Of a stretch of DNA of 44,155 nucleotides, positions 31,800-40,957 are shown in pieces. Origin of the DNA: CAZEBW01 sp964510205 (GTDB lineage: Bacteria > Chloroflexota > Anaerolineae > VGOG01); contig CAZEBW010000028.1 of the NCBI GenBank assembly GCA_964510205.1, forward strand, positions 1-44,155. The letters run 5' to 3'. Numbering within the stretch: the stretch's first letter is position 1; every line of letters starts with the position of its first letter. Under the pieces are notes generated by a model. It did no database searches and had not been told where the DNA came from. It worked only from the letters and a program-made list of their open reading frames with translations. The translations under genes and the position numbers were made by a program.

Positions 31800-34328
31800 T
31801 TACTCCTCAACCAGCATACGACGCAAGACTTTGCCCACGAACGACTTGGGCAGCTCCTGGCGGAACTCGATGTCCCACGGCACGGCGTATTCCTCCAAGC
31901 GCTGACAGCAGAGCGCCAACAGCTCTTCTTTGGTCAGATCCGTGCCAGGGCGCGGCACCACGAAGGCCTTGACATTTCGCCCGCTTTGCCCACTCTCGAC
32001 CCCTACGACGGCGACTTCCATCACTTTGCTATTCTCATAGAGCACCTCTTCCACGTCGCGCGGATACACGCTGTATTCGCCGGCCATGATCGTGTCCCGC
32101 TTGCGGCCGATGATTCGGAAGTAGCCGTCAGCGTCCATCACGGCTACGTCGCCTGTGTGGAGCCAGCCATCTTTCAGCACGGACTCAGGGGCGCCTTCGT
32201 CTTTTGCATCCCAATACCCCTGCATGACCTGGGGACCTTTGACCACCAGTTCGCCGATTTCCCCAGCGGGCAGGTCCTGCCCGGTCGCCAGGGCCACGAT
32301 CTTGGCATCGGTGTTGGGGATGGGAATGCCAATCGAGCCGACTTTGCGAACGCCCTCCAGGGGATTGGCGTGGGTCACGGGAGAAGCTTCTGTCAGCCCA
32401 TAACCTTCGACCAGACTGCCTCGCGTCAGTTTCTCAAACGCCTCTTGCACTTCGACGGGCAGAGGTGCTGCGCCGCTGATGCAGGCCTTGATGGACGACA
32501 GCCCGTATGACCGCACGTTGGGCGCTTGATTGATAGCCATGTAGATCGAGGGGACGCCGGGGAAGATGGTCGGTTTGTACTGCTTGATGTGCTGGAGCAC
32601 CTGCTTCAGCTCGAAGACCGGCAGCAGCACGATTGTCGCTCCCATGGCAATGGGGATGTTCATGGCGCCGGTCATGCCGTAGCTGTGGGTCAACGGGATG
32701 ACCGCCAGGAAGGTCTCCTGGCCGTAATGCAGGTTGGGGATCCAGTGGCGGGTCTGGAGGGCGTTGGCCACCAGGTTGGCGTGGGTCAGGCAGACGCCCT
32801 TGGGCTCGTCGGTGGTGCCGCTGGTGTAGAGGATGGCAGCCAAGTCGCGGCTAGAGACCTCCACCTCAGGCGGCTCACGGGCGGCGTCCATCATCAGCCG
32901 CCTCATCAGGTACCCCCCGTAGCTTTCGTCGGCCTTATCCTGCTCGCCAAGACCCGCCGCTTCCCAGCGGGCCAGGAGCTGCCTGTAGATGTGGCCCGAG
33001 ACAGCTTCGCGGACGTCGGCGAACACAAGGGTGAGCGGAACACGCTCTTGCACAGACCCTTCGGCTATGCTCAGGGCAAGCTTCGCCAAGCCCGCGAATT
33101 CCCGCAAGGTGACCAACACCCGAGCGCCGGTTTCCCTGATTTGCTCGATGATGGCCGGGCCATCGGCGTCGGGATTGGGCAACACCACCACACCGCCGAT
33201 TTTGAGGGCCGCATAGTAGGCGATGATCATCTGCGGCACGTTGGGCAGCACCACCATGACGCGATCCCCCGGCCGAACGCCCAGGCCGTGCAGCGCATGG
33301 GCGAACTGGTTGACGTGCCCTTCGAGCTGCTGGTAGGTCAGCTTGGAGCCATAAAACACGGTCGCGGTTCGTTTCGGCGCATTGTCCGCCGCCACCTCCA
33401 AGAACTTGTGCAGCGGCTGGCGTGGAATCGGGACGGTGTGAGGCGTGTACTGGCCGTAGCTCTTGAGCCAGGGACGACTAGGCGGCGATTTCGCGCCGGC
33501 GGTCTGCTCGCGCCAGGAGAGTCGCCGCCCCTCTATCCCTGGGTGGATAAAACGCTCAATGGCGCGGTTGACCGCTTGATAGCGCTCGAGCTGGACCTTG
33601 TGCTTGGACGCGCCAATGTCAATGACCTCTGCCTCTGGCACCATTTTGGCCACGTCCTCAAAAACCTGGCGCGGAAAATACCTATCCCGCTGGCCCGTGA
33701 TGACCAGCGTGGGGGTGCGGATATTCTGCAGCAGCGACCAGCCCCGCCAGTGGCGCATGTTGTTCAGCATCATGCGCTTCATGACGTGGACTTCGGCGTT
33801 CCAGCGCGGGCGGTATTTCCACCAGGGTCGGAAAGCCGCCGTGGGGATGCGAGAGAGCCAGGAGGTCACGCGGGGGAGCGGATACTCGCCCGCCGTCGAG
33901 ATCAGGATCAGCTTTTCCAGTCGCTCTGGGTAGGCGTTGGCATACTCCACGCAGATGGAACCGCCGAAGGAGTGGCCGGCCAAGATGAATTTCTGCGGCA
34001 GGTTGAGCGCGTCCGCAATGGTGTTGATGTCGTCCACCAGTTCGGGCATGGTGTACTGAGTGAAGGGCGCATCGCTCTGGCCGTGTCCGCGCAGATCGGG
34101 CGCTACCACGCGATACTGGCGCGCGAAGTGGTTGATCTGGTACTCCCACGTCTCGGCGCAGCCGGCGTAGCCATGCACGAACACGATGGTCTCTTCGGCG
34201 CCTTGCGGCCAGATATCAACCACGCTCAGCGCCACGTCGGCCAGGCCGCGGATGGGCACCTCCACCCGATAGAGGTCGAAATCCAGTTGGATGGCTCGCC
34301 GCTTGAGACCGCGTAGTTTCCTCTTCAT
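31800..34328 (-). CDS. Alpha/beta-hydrolase fused to an acyl-CoA synthetase
   Basis: An 842-residue two-domain protein. Residues about 1-270 form an alpha/beta hydrolase with Ser120 (GHSFGG), Asp215 (GQRDRYF) and His243 (SKHKVQLE). Residues about 300-842 form an ANL-superfamily acyl-CoA synthetase. It has P-loop YTSGTTDEPKG (501-511), YGLTE, DGWLHTGDVAVMDADGYF and the C-terminal Lys in PKSFVGKVLRR. Such a fusion could release a fatty acid from an ester and activate it to acyl-CoA in one chain. An in-frame repeat (33056-33088) encodes KLALSIAEG in the AMP-binding domain. Its ATG overlaps the stop of a VOC-gene remnant. Confidence 0.93.
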   Translation of the reverse strand: MKRKLRGLKRRAIQLDFDLYRVEVPIRGLADVALSVVDIWPQGAEETIVFVHGYAGCAETWEYQINHFARQYRVVAPDLRGHGQSDAPFTQYTMPELVDDINTIADALNLPQKFILAGHSFGGSICVEYANAYPERLEKLILISTAGEYPLPRVTSWLSRIPTAAFRPWWKYRPRWNAEVHVMKRMMLNNMRHWRGWSLLQNIRTPTLVITGQRDRYFPRQVFEDVAKMVPEAEVIDIGASKHKVQLERYQAVNRAIERFIHPGIEGRRLSWREQTAGAKSPPSRPWLKSYGQYTPHTVPIPRQPLHKFLEVAADNAPKRTATVFYGSKLTYQQLEGHVNQFAHALHGLGVRPGDRVMVVLPNVPQMIIAYYAALKIGGVVVLPNPDADGPAIIEQIRETGARVLVTLREFAGLAKLALSIAEGSVQERVPLTLVFADVREAVSGHIYRQLLARWEAAGLGEQDKADESYGGYLMRRLMMDAAREPPEVEVSSRDLAAILYTSGTTDEPKGVCLTHANLVANALQTRHWIPNLHYGQETFLAVIPLTHSYGMTGAMNIPIAMGATIVLLPVFELKQVLQHIKQYKPTIFPGVPSIYMAINQAPNVRSYGLSSIKACISGAAPLPVEVQEAFEKLTRGSLVEGYGLTEASPVTHANPLEGVRKVGSIGIPIPNTDAKIVALATGQDLPAGEIGELVVKGPQVMQGYWDAKDEGAPESVLKDGWLHTGDVAVMDADGYFRIIGRKRDTIMAGEYSVYPRDVEEVLYENSKVMEVAVVGVESGQSGRNVKAFVVPRPGTDLTKEELLALCCQRLEEYAVPWDIEFRQELPKSFVGKVLRRMLVEE
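33056..33088. repeat. CCTGAGC-family repeat inside the acyl-CoA synthetase domain
   Basis: On the coding strand GAAGCTTGCCCTGAGCATAG then CCGAAGG, read as KLALSIAEG, the same frame as in nuoM and nuoN. Confidence 0.78.
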
Positions 34329-34426
34329 GCCAGCCCCTCCCTAATGACACCCTCCGACCATCGCTGCAGTTCGATGATGTTCCCCTCAGGATCAGTCACA
34401 TACGCAAACGTGATCGAATCCACTAC
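34325..34426 (-). pseudogene. VOC-family (glyoxalase-like) C-terminal remnant
   Basis: The minus strand encodes SVVDSITFAYVTDPEGNI then IELQRW, the typical last strand and metal-ligand Glu of glyoxalase/bleomycin-resistance proteins. It ends at a TGA that overlaps the next ATG. Everything upstream is replaced by the CGAATCC repeat array at 34429-34531, so about three quarters of the gene are gone. Confidence 0.7.
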
Positions 34427-34428
34427 TG

Positions 34429-34531
34429 AACTCGTAGATCCGTAGCGCCGAATCCCGAACCTACGAATCCCGAATCCACGAATCCCGAATTTACGAATCC
34501 CTAATTTACGAATCCCGAATTCACGAATCCC
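34429..34531. repeat. CGAATCC/ACGAATCC array
   Basis: CGAATCCCGAAC, CTACGAATCCCGAATCCACG, AATCCCGAATTTACGAATCC and so on, a mix of 7- and 8-mer units. It lies between the VOC remnant and the sugar transferase, whose TAG stop is at the junction. Confidence 0.88.
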
Positions 34532-36027
34532 TAATAGGCGTTCTTGCTGATGAAAGAGTTGACGATGGTTTTGAGAATGATCTTGAAATCCAAGAAGAGG
34601 GACCAGTTCTCGATGTACCAGAGGTCGTACTTGGTTCTTTCGGCGATGGAGGTATCGCCGCGCAGGCCGTTGACCTGAGCCCAGCCGGTAAGCCCAGCCT
34701 TCTCCCGGTGCCGGTCCATGTAGCGGGGGATGCTGCGCTTGAACTGCTCGACGAAGACGGGGCGCTCTGGCCGCGGTCCCACCAGGCTCATCTCGCCCAA
34801 CAGAACGTTGATGAGTTGAGGGAATTCGTCAATGGAAAAGCGACGAATGAAGGCCCCCAGCCGAGTGCGGCGCGGATCGTCCTCAGTGGCCCACACGGGA
34901 CCCGTCTCGGCCTCGGCGTCCGCCCGCATGGAGCGGAATTTGAGCATCCAAAACGGCTCAGCGTCCAGCCCCATGCGCTCCTGGACGTAGAAGACCGGGC
35001 CCTTCGAATCCAGCTTGACGAGGGCAGCGACCAGCATCATAAGAGGAGATAGCGCCACCAGGCCAACAGCGCTGCCGATCAAGTCCACCGCCCTCTTCAG
35101 GGTCAGTCTCCAGCCCCTGAGGGCGATGTCCCGAACAGTGAGGAGGGGCAGCCCTCCTAGATCGCCGATGCTGACCTGGGCGGCCATGATCTGGAAGACG
35201 TCGGGATAGACCTTGATGCTCACCTTCCCCCGTTCGCAGAGGGAGATGATGGTCAGTATCTCCTCGTGGGAAGCCTCGGGCAGAGCGATGATGACCTCGT
35301 CAATGGAATAGGCATCAATGAGAGAGGGGATGTCACCGATCTGTCCCAACACCGGGACTCCCATCACGGTCCCCAAGCTTGGCCCTGAGTCGTCTGCTGC
35401 GTCTTGTCCTGACGCTTCGGCAGGGCGGCTTGTCGAAAGATCTGTCGAAGGGTCGTCGCCGCCTTCCACGCCCCGAACGAAGCCCATCACTTCGTAGCCC
35501 AGGCCCGGCAGGTAGAGGATTTTCTGCAAGATCATCTGGCCCACCTCGCCCGTGCCCACGATAAGCACGCGGGAGCCGCCCAGGCCACGGGCTTGCAGGG
35601 CCCGCTGCACTTGTCCGTGAGCGAAGCGTCCCACCCCCGCCAGGACGATGGTCAAGAACCAGGCGTAGAGGATCATGCCCCGCGAGTAATCCAGCTCTAG
35701 CGCGCTGTTCTTGAAGGTCAACGAGTTCAGGGCGATGGCCACGATAGTGCCCACCGAAACCGCGCCGAAGAGGGAATAGAATTCGTCAATCGAGGAGAGG
35801 GCGCGGGGGCGGTGATACAAGCGATAGAAGAAGAAGACCACCAACATGGCCAAGACCTGGACGACCAACATGCCCACGTAGCTGCGAAAAGGGCCGATGT
35901 TGAGCGGCGGCGTCGGCCACCGGATCCGCTGGCGCAGCACGTAGGCCAAATAGAAGGCCAAAGCGATGGCCGCAACGTCGAGCACCACCAGGGAGATGGT
36001 GAAAAGAAATTGGGCTCTGCGCTTCAT
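34531..36027 (-). CDS. Undecaprenyl-phosphate sugar phosphotransferase (exopolysaccharide initiating enzyme)
   Basis: A 498-residue polyprenyl-phosphate glycosylphosphotransferase of the WcaJ/EpsE type, which starts a polysaccharide repeat unit on the lipid carrier. Five membrane helices at the N-terminus (about 1-125) precede a nucleotide-binding-like domain (VLIVGTGEVGQMILQ). The bacterial sugar-transferase domain follows, with KRAVDLIGSAVGLVALSP, KFRSM, RRFSIDEFPQLINVLLGEMS, LVGPRP. A low-complexity loop after VRGVEG (35387-35460) is translated repeat. It lies 21 nt downstream of the glycosyltransferase gene, so the two form an operon. Confidence 0.94.
   Translation of the reverse strand: MKRRAQFLFTISLVVLDVAAIALAFYLAYVLRQRIRWPTPPLNIGPFRSYVGMLVVQVLAMLVVFFFYRLYHRPRALSSIDEFYSLFGAVSVGTIVAIALNSLTFKNSALELDYSRGMILYAWFLTIVLAGVGRFAHGQVQRALQARGLGGSRVLIVGTGEVGQMILQKILYLPGLGYEVMGFVRGVEGGDDPSTDLSTSRPAEASGQDAADDSGPSLGTVMGVPVLGQIGDIPSLIDAYSIDEVIIALPEASHEEILTIISLCERGKVSIKVYPDVFQIMAAQVSIGDLGGLPLLTVRDIALRGWRLTLKRAVDLIGSAVGLVALSPLMMLVAALVKLDSKGPVFYVQERMGLDAEPFWMLKFRSMRADAEAETGPVWATEDDPRRTRLGAFIRRFSIDEFPQLINVLLGEMSLVGPRPERPVFVEQFKRSIPRYMDRHREKAGLTGWAQVNGLRGDTSIAERTKYDLWYIENWSLFLDFKIILKTIVNSFISKNAY
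35387..35460. repeat. Compound CCTGAGC-family repeat inside the sugar transferase
   Basis: Contains TTGTCCTGACGCTTCGGCAG and two GTCGAA(A/G)G elements in tandem; translated as a Ser/Asp-rich loop (DPSTDLSTSRPAEASGQDA). Confidence 0.7.
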
Positions 36028-36048
36028 TGTTCGTTCTCTCCTTGGAAT

Positions 36049-36972
36049 CTAACTCCGAGATGTACCCTTCAGAAACTCACCCAACATGGCCAGGCCGCCT
36101 TGCAAAACGATGCCAGCGATGATCAGCCAGTGAAGCCAAAACGGGGTGGCGGCGGCGTAATGCTTGCGATAGAAAATGTCCATGGCCCGATAGAACTCGT
36201 AGCGGGCCCTGCGGCTGTGTCGGGTGGAGGCCGCCTTCACGTGAAGCACCGTCACCTGGGGATTGTAGTAGATTTTCCAGCCGGCTTTCCTGATGCGATA
36301 GGCCCAATCGAGGTCCTCGCCGTACAAGAAGAACTCCTCATCCAACAGCCCCACCTGCTGGATGGCCTCGGCCCGCACCAGCATGAAGGCCCCCACCACC
36401 GAATCCACCTCGGTCAGCTCATCGGGGTCGAGGTAGGTGAGATTATAACGCCCGAAGCGGGGGCTGCGAGGGAAGAGCTTGCTCAGGCCCATCATGCGGT
36501 AGAAAAACGCCTTCGCCGTAGGGAAGCCGCGACGACAGGCCAGGTCGAGACTGCCGTCCTCGCGGACCAGCCTAGGCCCCGCCGCCCCGGCCTCGGGGTG
36601 CGCTTCCATGAAGTTCAGCATATCTTGGAGAGCCGAGGGCGGCAGCAGGGTATCTGCGTTGAGCAGCAGGGCATACTTGGGAACGCGGGACGATGGCCCT
36701 TCGTCAGATGCATCCTGAGCGAAGCCAAAGGCCCTGAGCCCCAGGTTGTTAGCGTAGGCATATCCCCCGTTGACGGAGCTGGCGATGAGCTGCGCCTGGG
36801 GAAACTCCTGGCGCACCATAGCCACGCTATCATCCTGAGAGCAGTTGTCCACCACGCACACCTGGTAACTGAAATCGCCCTTGCTCTCGTAGACAGAGGC
36901 CAGACAATCCCTCAAAAGATCGCGCGTATTGTAGTTGACGATGACGATGAGCAAATCTAGTTGAGAATACAT
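36049..36972 (-). CDS. Family 2 glycosyltransferase (rhamnosyltransferase-like)
   Basis: A 307-residue GT-A fold transferase. IVIVNYNTRDLLRDCLASV and VVDNCSQDDSV form the nucleotide-sugar site. LLLNADTLLPP contains the metal-binding DxD-like element (NAD here). EVDSVVGAFMLVRAEA and EEFFLYGEDLDWAYR carry the catalytic ED motif. A C-terminal hydrophobic segment (about 280-300) may attach it to the membrane. An in-frame repeat (36697-36736) gives AFGFAQDASDEG in a loop before the DxD region. It is upstream of the polyprenyl sugar transferase in the same operon. Confidence 0.93.
   Translation of the reverse strand: MYSQLDLLIVIVNYNTRDLLRDCLASVYESKGDFSYQVCVVDNCSQDDSVAMVRQEFPQAQLIASSVNGGYAYANNLGLRAFGFAQDASDEGPSSRVPKYALLLNADTLLPPSALQDMLNFMEAHPEAGAAGPRLVREDGSLDLACRRGFPTAKAFFYRMMGLSKLFPRSPRFGRYNLTYLDPDELTEVDSVVGAFMLVRAEAIQQVGLLDEEFFLYGEDLDWAYRIRKAGWKIYYNPQVTVLHVKAASTRHSRRARYEFYRAMDIFYRKHYAAATPFWLHWLIIAGIVLQGGLAMLGEFLKGTSRS
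36697..36736. repeat. CCTGAGC-family repeat inside the glycosyltransferase
   Basis: On the plus strand CTTCGTCAGATGCATCCTGA then GCGAAG; coding strand reads GFAQDASDEG, a different frame from that used in nuoM and nuoN. Confidence 0.7.
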
Positions 36973-37014
36973 AACTTCTCTGCACTTACAAGTCTGAAAT
37001 GTCCGGTAGCGGAA

Positions 37015-37437
37015 TCAGCAGGGTGGGTGTAGACCCAATTCTACCCAATAGGCCCGAAGCTGAACAATTATCGGTCGGTTCATTTGAAGAGCCTCGGCAG
37101 TCGCTCGGCCTACCGAGGTAAGCCCTATCACTTCTGTACCATCGCTGTTCCAAGTGAAGTGCTCAGTCCAGGCCTGCCTGAGAGGATGAAATAGGCGCAC
37201 GAAGTTTCCGCTTATAGGGTCTTGAGCAGTCAGGCGTCGCGCTTTATGACGGTTGCAAGTTGGGCAACTCAGACAGAGGTTCTCAAGGCTCGTAGGACCA
37301 CCGGCCGATTCCGGAATGATGTGATCAATCTCGAAAGTAACTCCCATCAAGTCCTGCTTGCTTTGGCAATAGGCACAACGACCACCTGCATTGGCGATCA
37401 CCTGGGCGCGTAATTGGGCAGAAATATGGGTACTCAT
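37015..37437 (-). CDS. HNH endonuclease
   Basis: A 140-residue nuclease with the HNH fold: CAYCQ, the metal-binding and general-base DHIIPES, the Asn in SLENLCLSC, and PTCNRHKA closing the zinc site (two CxxC pairs). About 50 further residues follow. Such free-standing HNH proteins act in defence, repair or mobile elements; no role can be read here. Its ATG overlaps the stop of the upstream 130-residue gene by 4 nt, so the pair is co-translated. Confidence 0.9.
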   Translation of the reverse strand: MSTHISAQLRAQVIANAGGRCAYCQSKQDLMGVTFEIDHIIPESAGGPTSLENLCLSCPTCNRHKARRLTAQDPISGNFVRLFHPLRQAWTEHFTWNSDGTEVIGLTSVGRATAEALQMNRPIIVQLRAYWVELGLHPPC

Positions 37438-37826
37438 TCGGCTTCCCGCGTATCTGGCCTATACAGACTCATCGTATAACGTGCCCTTGCTTTCAGCAGA
37501 CCTACCTGATCTACCTCAGTCAGCAATTCATCAAGAATCTCTTGCTCTTCAGGAGACAGTTCGCCACACCGATTCTTGTCTAACAAAGCCTTGAGTTGCT
37601 GCTGGCGATCGGGAGCCACAACCGCCTCAGCCAGTGCCCGCAACTCCTCAAGGCTCATGTTGGCCAAGGGGATCAATTCTCCCAGAGGATAACCCGCACT
37701 CTCAGTGGGCTTGCTCTGTAAAGCAAAGCGTAGGTTTCGAAGCAACACCTCAGCCATTTCTACCTGATCCTTAAGCGGTAATTGCCGGGCTGCCTTAAGC
37801 ACTTCCACATAAGACGTCACCGTCAT
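37434..37826 (-). CDS. Small helical protein paired with HNH nuclease
   Basis: A 130-residue, mostly helical soluble protein of unrecognised family. Notable are YVEVLKAARQLPLKDQVEMA, EVLLRNL near the N-terminus, similar to antitoxin-like helical proteins, and LSPEEQEILDELLTEVDQVG near the C-terminus. GGGAGG precedes the ATG. It overlaps the HNH gene by ATGA. An immunity or specificity partner is conceivable but not shown. Confidence 0.72.
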   Translation of the reverse strand: MTVTSYVEVLKAARQLPLKDQVEMAEVLLRNLRFALQSKPTESAGYPLGELIPLANMSLEELRALAEAVVAPDRQQQLKALLDKNRCGELSPEEQEILDELLTEVDQVGLLKARARYTMSLYRPDTREAE

Positions 37827-37936
37827 AACATGCCTCCCATCTCAAAACTGTGATCTAAACTCAAACTTCAAATCAGTGATCCTCATAGTTATTTTAGCAC
37901 GGCTTGCCAAAAAGGACAAGAGCGGCTCAAGCCAAA

Positions 37937-40780
37937 TCATGTGGAGCGCTTTAGGACAAGCGGCAAGTAGACGAAATGCCTCGTCGTCGGCGTAGCCGCG
38001 GGCGTAGGGGTAGCAGTAGCAGTGGAGGTCGGTGTCGGCGTGACGCTAGAAGTAGGCGGGACAGTAGAAGTGGGCGTCATAGTGACTGTAGCAGTAGCAG
38101 TCGAGGTTGGGGTGGCGGTGGGGGTCGGCGTCGCTGTGCCGGCGGGCGAAACGGGCAGCGAAAACTCCGAGGTGTTGCCAGCCCCGTCGGTGGCCGTGGC
38201 CTTGACGTAGGGGCCAACCACAGCGCCCGTCCAGGTGAAGCGGCCCTCGCCATCGGCAACGGTTGCGCCCTCGTAGGTCTGACCTTCGTCCCCTGGATCG
38301 GAGAAGATCTCCACCGTGCAGTTGGGGCAAGCGATGCCAGAGGCGGCGCTCGCCGTGGCGCTGATGATGATGGGCGGCTCCAACTCGATGTTGCCGCCAT
38401 ACAAGTTGTCAATGCCCTGACTGGCGTTATCTGTGATGGAGTTTTCGGTGATGGTGTTGCGGGTGGTGTCCGGCCCGTCTACCAAAACGCCGCTCCCGCC
38501 GTTGTGGGCGATGACGTTGCCCGGCCCAATGGTGTTGGCCTGGGCGCCTCCGATAGGCTCCCCAATGTAGACGCCGCCATGCCCATTGCCCAACGCCGCA
38601 GTGCCCGTGGCATCGGCGCCGATATAGTTGCCAGAGACGGTGTTGCTCATGGTCCCGCTGGCGTAGATGTAAACGCCCCTGGAACTATTGCCGGAGATGA
38701 CGTTTCCCTCTCCGTTGGCTGTCCCGCCAACGACGTTGCCCTGAGCGCCCGCGCTGATTGAAACGCCTGAGCGGCCGTTGGCCAGGGCCGCCGCGCCGCC
38801 GGCGTCGACGCCGATGTAGTTGCCGATGACCAGATTGTCATGCGCTCCCCTGATCCCCACCCCGCTGAGGCCATTCCCTGAGATCACGTTCCTCTCCTCG
38901 GGGGTCGCGCCGCCAATGACGTTATCATGGGCATCGCCCGCGATCTGGACACCCTCCTGCACATTCCCCAGAGCCGCCGCGCCCGACGCATCGGTGCCGA
39001 CGTAGTTGCCAGCGATGACGTTCCCGAAGGCTCCGCTTCCCGAGATGAGTATCCCCTGTGCGACGAAGCGGTTGATCACCAATCCCTTGATGATGTGGTT
39101 AGCCGACTCGATACGGAAACCGGCCAGCACGCCAGCCTTGGTCCCATCAATCTCGATCTCAGGCCCAGCGGGATTGGCGTCGCCCCGCTTGAGCGTCTGC
39201 GTCGTGCCGTCAATGGTTGTAGCGGCGTCCGTCAGGGCCGGCAAGGGGCCATCGGGGCGGAGGGTACAAACGCCCTCGCAGCCGGCGATGTCGAAAGCGA
39301 TGGTGTTGGGATGGGGGCAGGAGTTGGCGGCGAACAGGGCCTCCCGCAGCGAGCAGTGGGCGCCGTCGCAAAGGCCGTCGTTGACGTCGTCGGTGGTGTT
39401 GACGACGTAGGTCAAGACGTACTCGTAGGCCCCGACGTCGTAGCTTCCGCCTTGCGGACGGGAGACGCCGTCCAGGTCAACGCTGGGCGCTCCCTCGGCT
39501 GTGCCGGCGTCTATGGCCGGGCTGTAGGCGGTCAGGTGGTAATCGCGGTCAGGCGCACCGACGAACAGAGGATCGGCGTAGAGGCTGTGCTGGCCGTGGC
39601 CCGTCTCGGCGTACCACGCGCCGTCGCTGATCTCGTCGGCGCTGTAGCAGCGCTCGGTCGGCCCATAGCAGATCACTTCCTCGGTGTGGTACGGAGTGTA
39701 GTAGAGGTTGTGATCGGCGGCCAGGATCGCGCCCTCTGGATAGTAGATTGCGGCGCTGGCCATCTCCGCATCGTCGTTGTAGAAGATGTTGTTACGCAGA
39801 CTGATGTGGGTGGGGATGGAGGTCTGGTAGCCGCCCAGCGTGGCCAGGTAGCCGTCGCTGGTGCGATTGGCGATGGTGTTGTTGATGACAGTGTAGCTGC
39901 CGCCCTCGGCCAGCACCAGGTTGGCTTGCCCGCTGTCGTAGGACAGACTGTTGATCAAGCTGCTGTCCGAGCCGCCCAGCACGATGTTGTGGCCGTGGTT
40001 GCGGCGGGAGAGAACGCGGCGCAGGGTGGTGCGGTCCGAACTGAGAGAGAAGCCATCGCCGGCGTGGCCCTCGGCGATGCAATCCTCCAACACAACGGCA
40101 ATCCCCTGCTCCACAGCGAAGCCGTCCGCGGAAGCGTCCGCGCCCTCGCCAGGGCCCAGCATAGTCACCCGCCGCAGGGTGAAGCCCTGGCAGGGGCCAG
40201 CCGGCCGGCAGTCGAAACCCGCGCCATCGTAGTCGTGACCGTAGACGTCTTCGATCAGGACTTCCTCCCCACCCTGGTAGAACTTGATAGGCGTGCCCAC
40301 CAGAGAGAACTCCAGATTCCGCAGGGTGATGCCCTTGCTGTGCTGCCAGGAGACGAAGCCGAAGCCCCGCTCCCCCTCCTGGCTGTAATCCCGGATCACC
40401 AAATCCTGAAAGGTCCAGTAGTCGGCCCAGCCGATGTCAATGCCGTCGCGTCGCTCCAGCCCGCTGCCGTCCAGGATCGCCGCCTCGCCTGGGTAGCCGG
40501 CGAGGGTGATGGTCAGTCCCGGCAGGCCGCTGGCTTCAACGTCCACCCCTTCATTATAAACGCCACCGCGCACCCAGATGGTGTCGCCCGCCTCGACGCT
40601 GTCCACCGCGTGCTGGATGGTGCGCCACGGCTGCTCGAAGCTCCCCGGATTGGCATCGTCCCCGTCGGGGGAGACGTAATAGACGTTCTCCTCGGCAGCG
40701 CGGGGCGCCTGCAGACCCGCCGGCATGATCATAATGAAAACCAGAGCGACTGTCATCCACCACTTCGTTTGGCATCTCAT
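37937..40780 (-). CDS. Secreted right-handed beta-helix protein with CSLREA segment
   Basis: A 947-residue predicted extracellular protein. The signal peptide is residues 1-29 (MTVALVFIMIMPAGLQAPRA). A DUF1565-like start (YYVSPDGDDANPGSFEQPWR) leads into a parallel beta-helix of NxISGN-type repeats, twice interrupted by linkers. Near residue 478 CSLREALFAAN matches the CSLREA element of Chloroflexota and related surface proteins. The second helix repeats GNYVGTDASGAAALGN-like units of about 45 residues. A Thr/Pro-rich spacer (about 890-930) precedes the C-terminal RHFVYLPLVLKRST. A role in binding or cutting polysaccharide is plausible, but no catalytic site is identifiable. Confidence 0.9.
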   Translation of the reverse strand: MRCQTKWWMTVALVFIMIMPAGLQAPRAAEENVYYVSPDGDDANPGSFEQPWRTIQHAVDSVEAGDTIWVRGGVYNEGVDVEASGLPGLTITLAGYPGEAAILDGSGLERRDGIDIGWADYWTFQDLVIRDYSQEGERGFGFVSWQHSKGITLRNLEFSLVGTPIKFYQGGEEVLIEDVYGHDYDGAGFDCRPAGPCQGFTLRRVTMLGPGEGADASADGFAVEQGIAVVLEDCIAEGHAGDGFSLSSDRTTLRRVLSRRNHGHNIVLGGSDSSLINSLSYDSGQANLVLAEGGSYTVINNTIANRTSDGYLATLGGYQTSIPTHISLRNNIFYNDDAEMASAAIYYPEGAILAADHNLYYTPYHTEEVICYGPTERCYSADEISDGAWYAETGHGQHSLYADPLFVGAPDRDYHLTAYSPAIDAGTAEGAPSVDLDGVSRPQGGSYDVGAYEYVLTYVVNTTDDVNDGLCDGAHCSLREALFAANSCPHPNTIAFDIAGCEGVCTLRPDGPLPALTDAATTIDGTTQTLKRGDANPAGPEIEIDGTKAGVLAGFRIESANHIIKGLVINRFVAQGILISGSGAFGNVIAGNYVGTDASGAAALGNVQEGVQIAGDAHDNVIGGATPEERNVISGNGLSGVGIRGAHDNLVIGNYIGVDAGGAAALANGRSGVSISAGAQGNVVGGTANGEGNVISGNSSRGVYIYASGTMSNTVSGNYIGADATGTAALGNGHGGVYIGEPIGGAQANTIGPGNVIAHNGGSGVLVDGPDTTRNTITENSITDNASQGIDNLYGGNIELEPPIIISATASAASGIACPNCTVEIFSDPGDEGQTYEGATVADGEGRFTWTGAVVGPYVKATATDGAGNTSEFSLPVSPAGTATPTPTATPTSTATATVTMTPTSTVPPTSSVTPTPTSTATATPTPAATPTTRHFVYLPLVLKRST

Positions 40781-40855
40781 CTACTTGAGCCTAACCCGCC
40801 GCTCTTGCGGACGAAATTTGACAAAAAAGCCAACTCGTTGTACATTATCTGTCGC

Positions 40856-40884
40856 TTGCTCGATCTGAGCAAGCCCTATATAAT
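40856..40884 (+). promoter_or_regulatory. Ferredoxin promoter with embedded palindrome
   Basis: TTGCTC (40856-40861), 17-nt spacer, TATAAT (40879-40884). A perfect inverted repeat GCTTGCTC/GAGCAAGC (40854-40874) covers the -35 and spacer, an operator-like position. A second candidate, TTGACA-N17-TACATT, lies at 40818-40846. Confidence 0.55.
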
Positions 40885-40957
40885 CTGGCCGCTGCCCTGA
40901 GCGATTTATGCACCGGGGCCGGCTTTCAATCAAGCCAAAAGGAAGGAGGTGAACGTC

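Noticed and set aside
37976..40900. Large plus-strand open frames opposite the beta-helix gene
   Set aside because: High GC makes the antisense strand open. The minus-strand product has a signal peptide, repeats and the YLPLVLK end, while the plus-strand frames have none.
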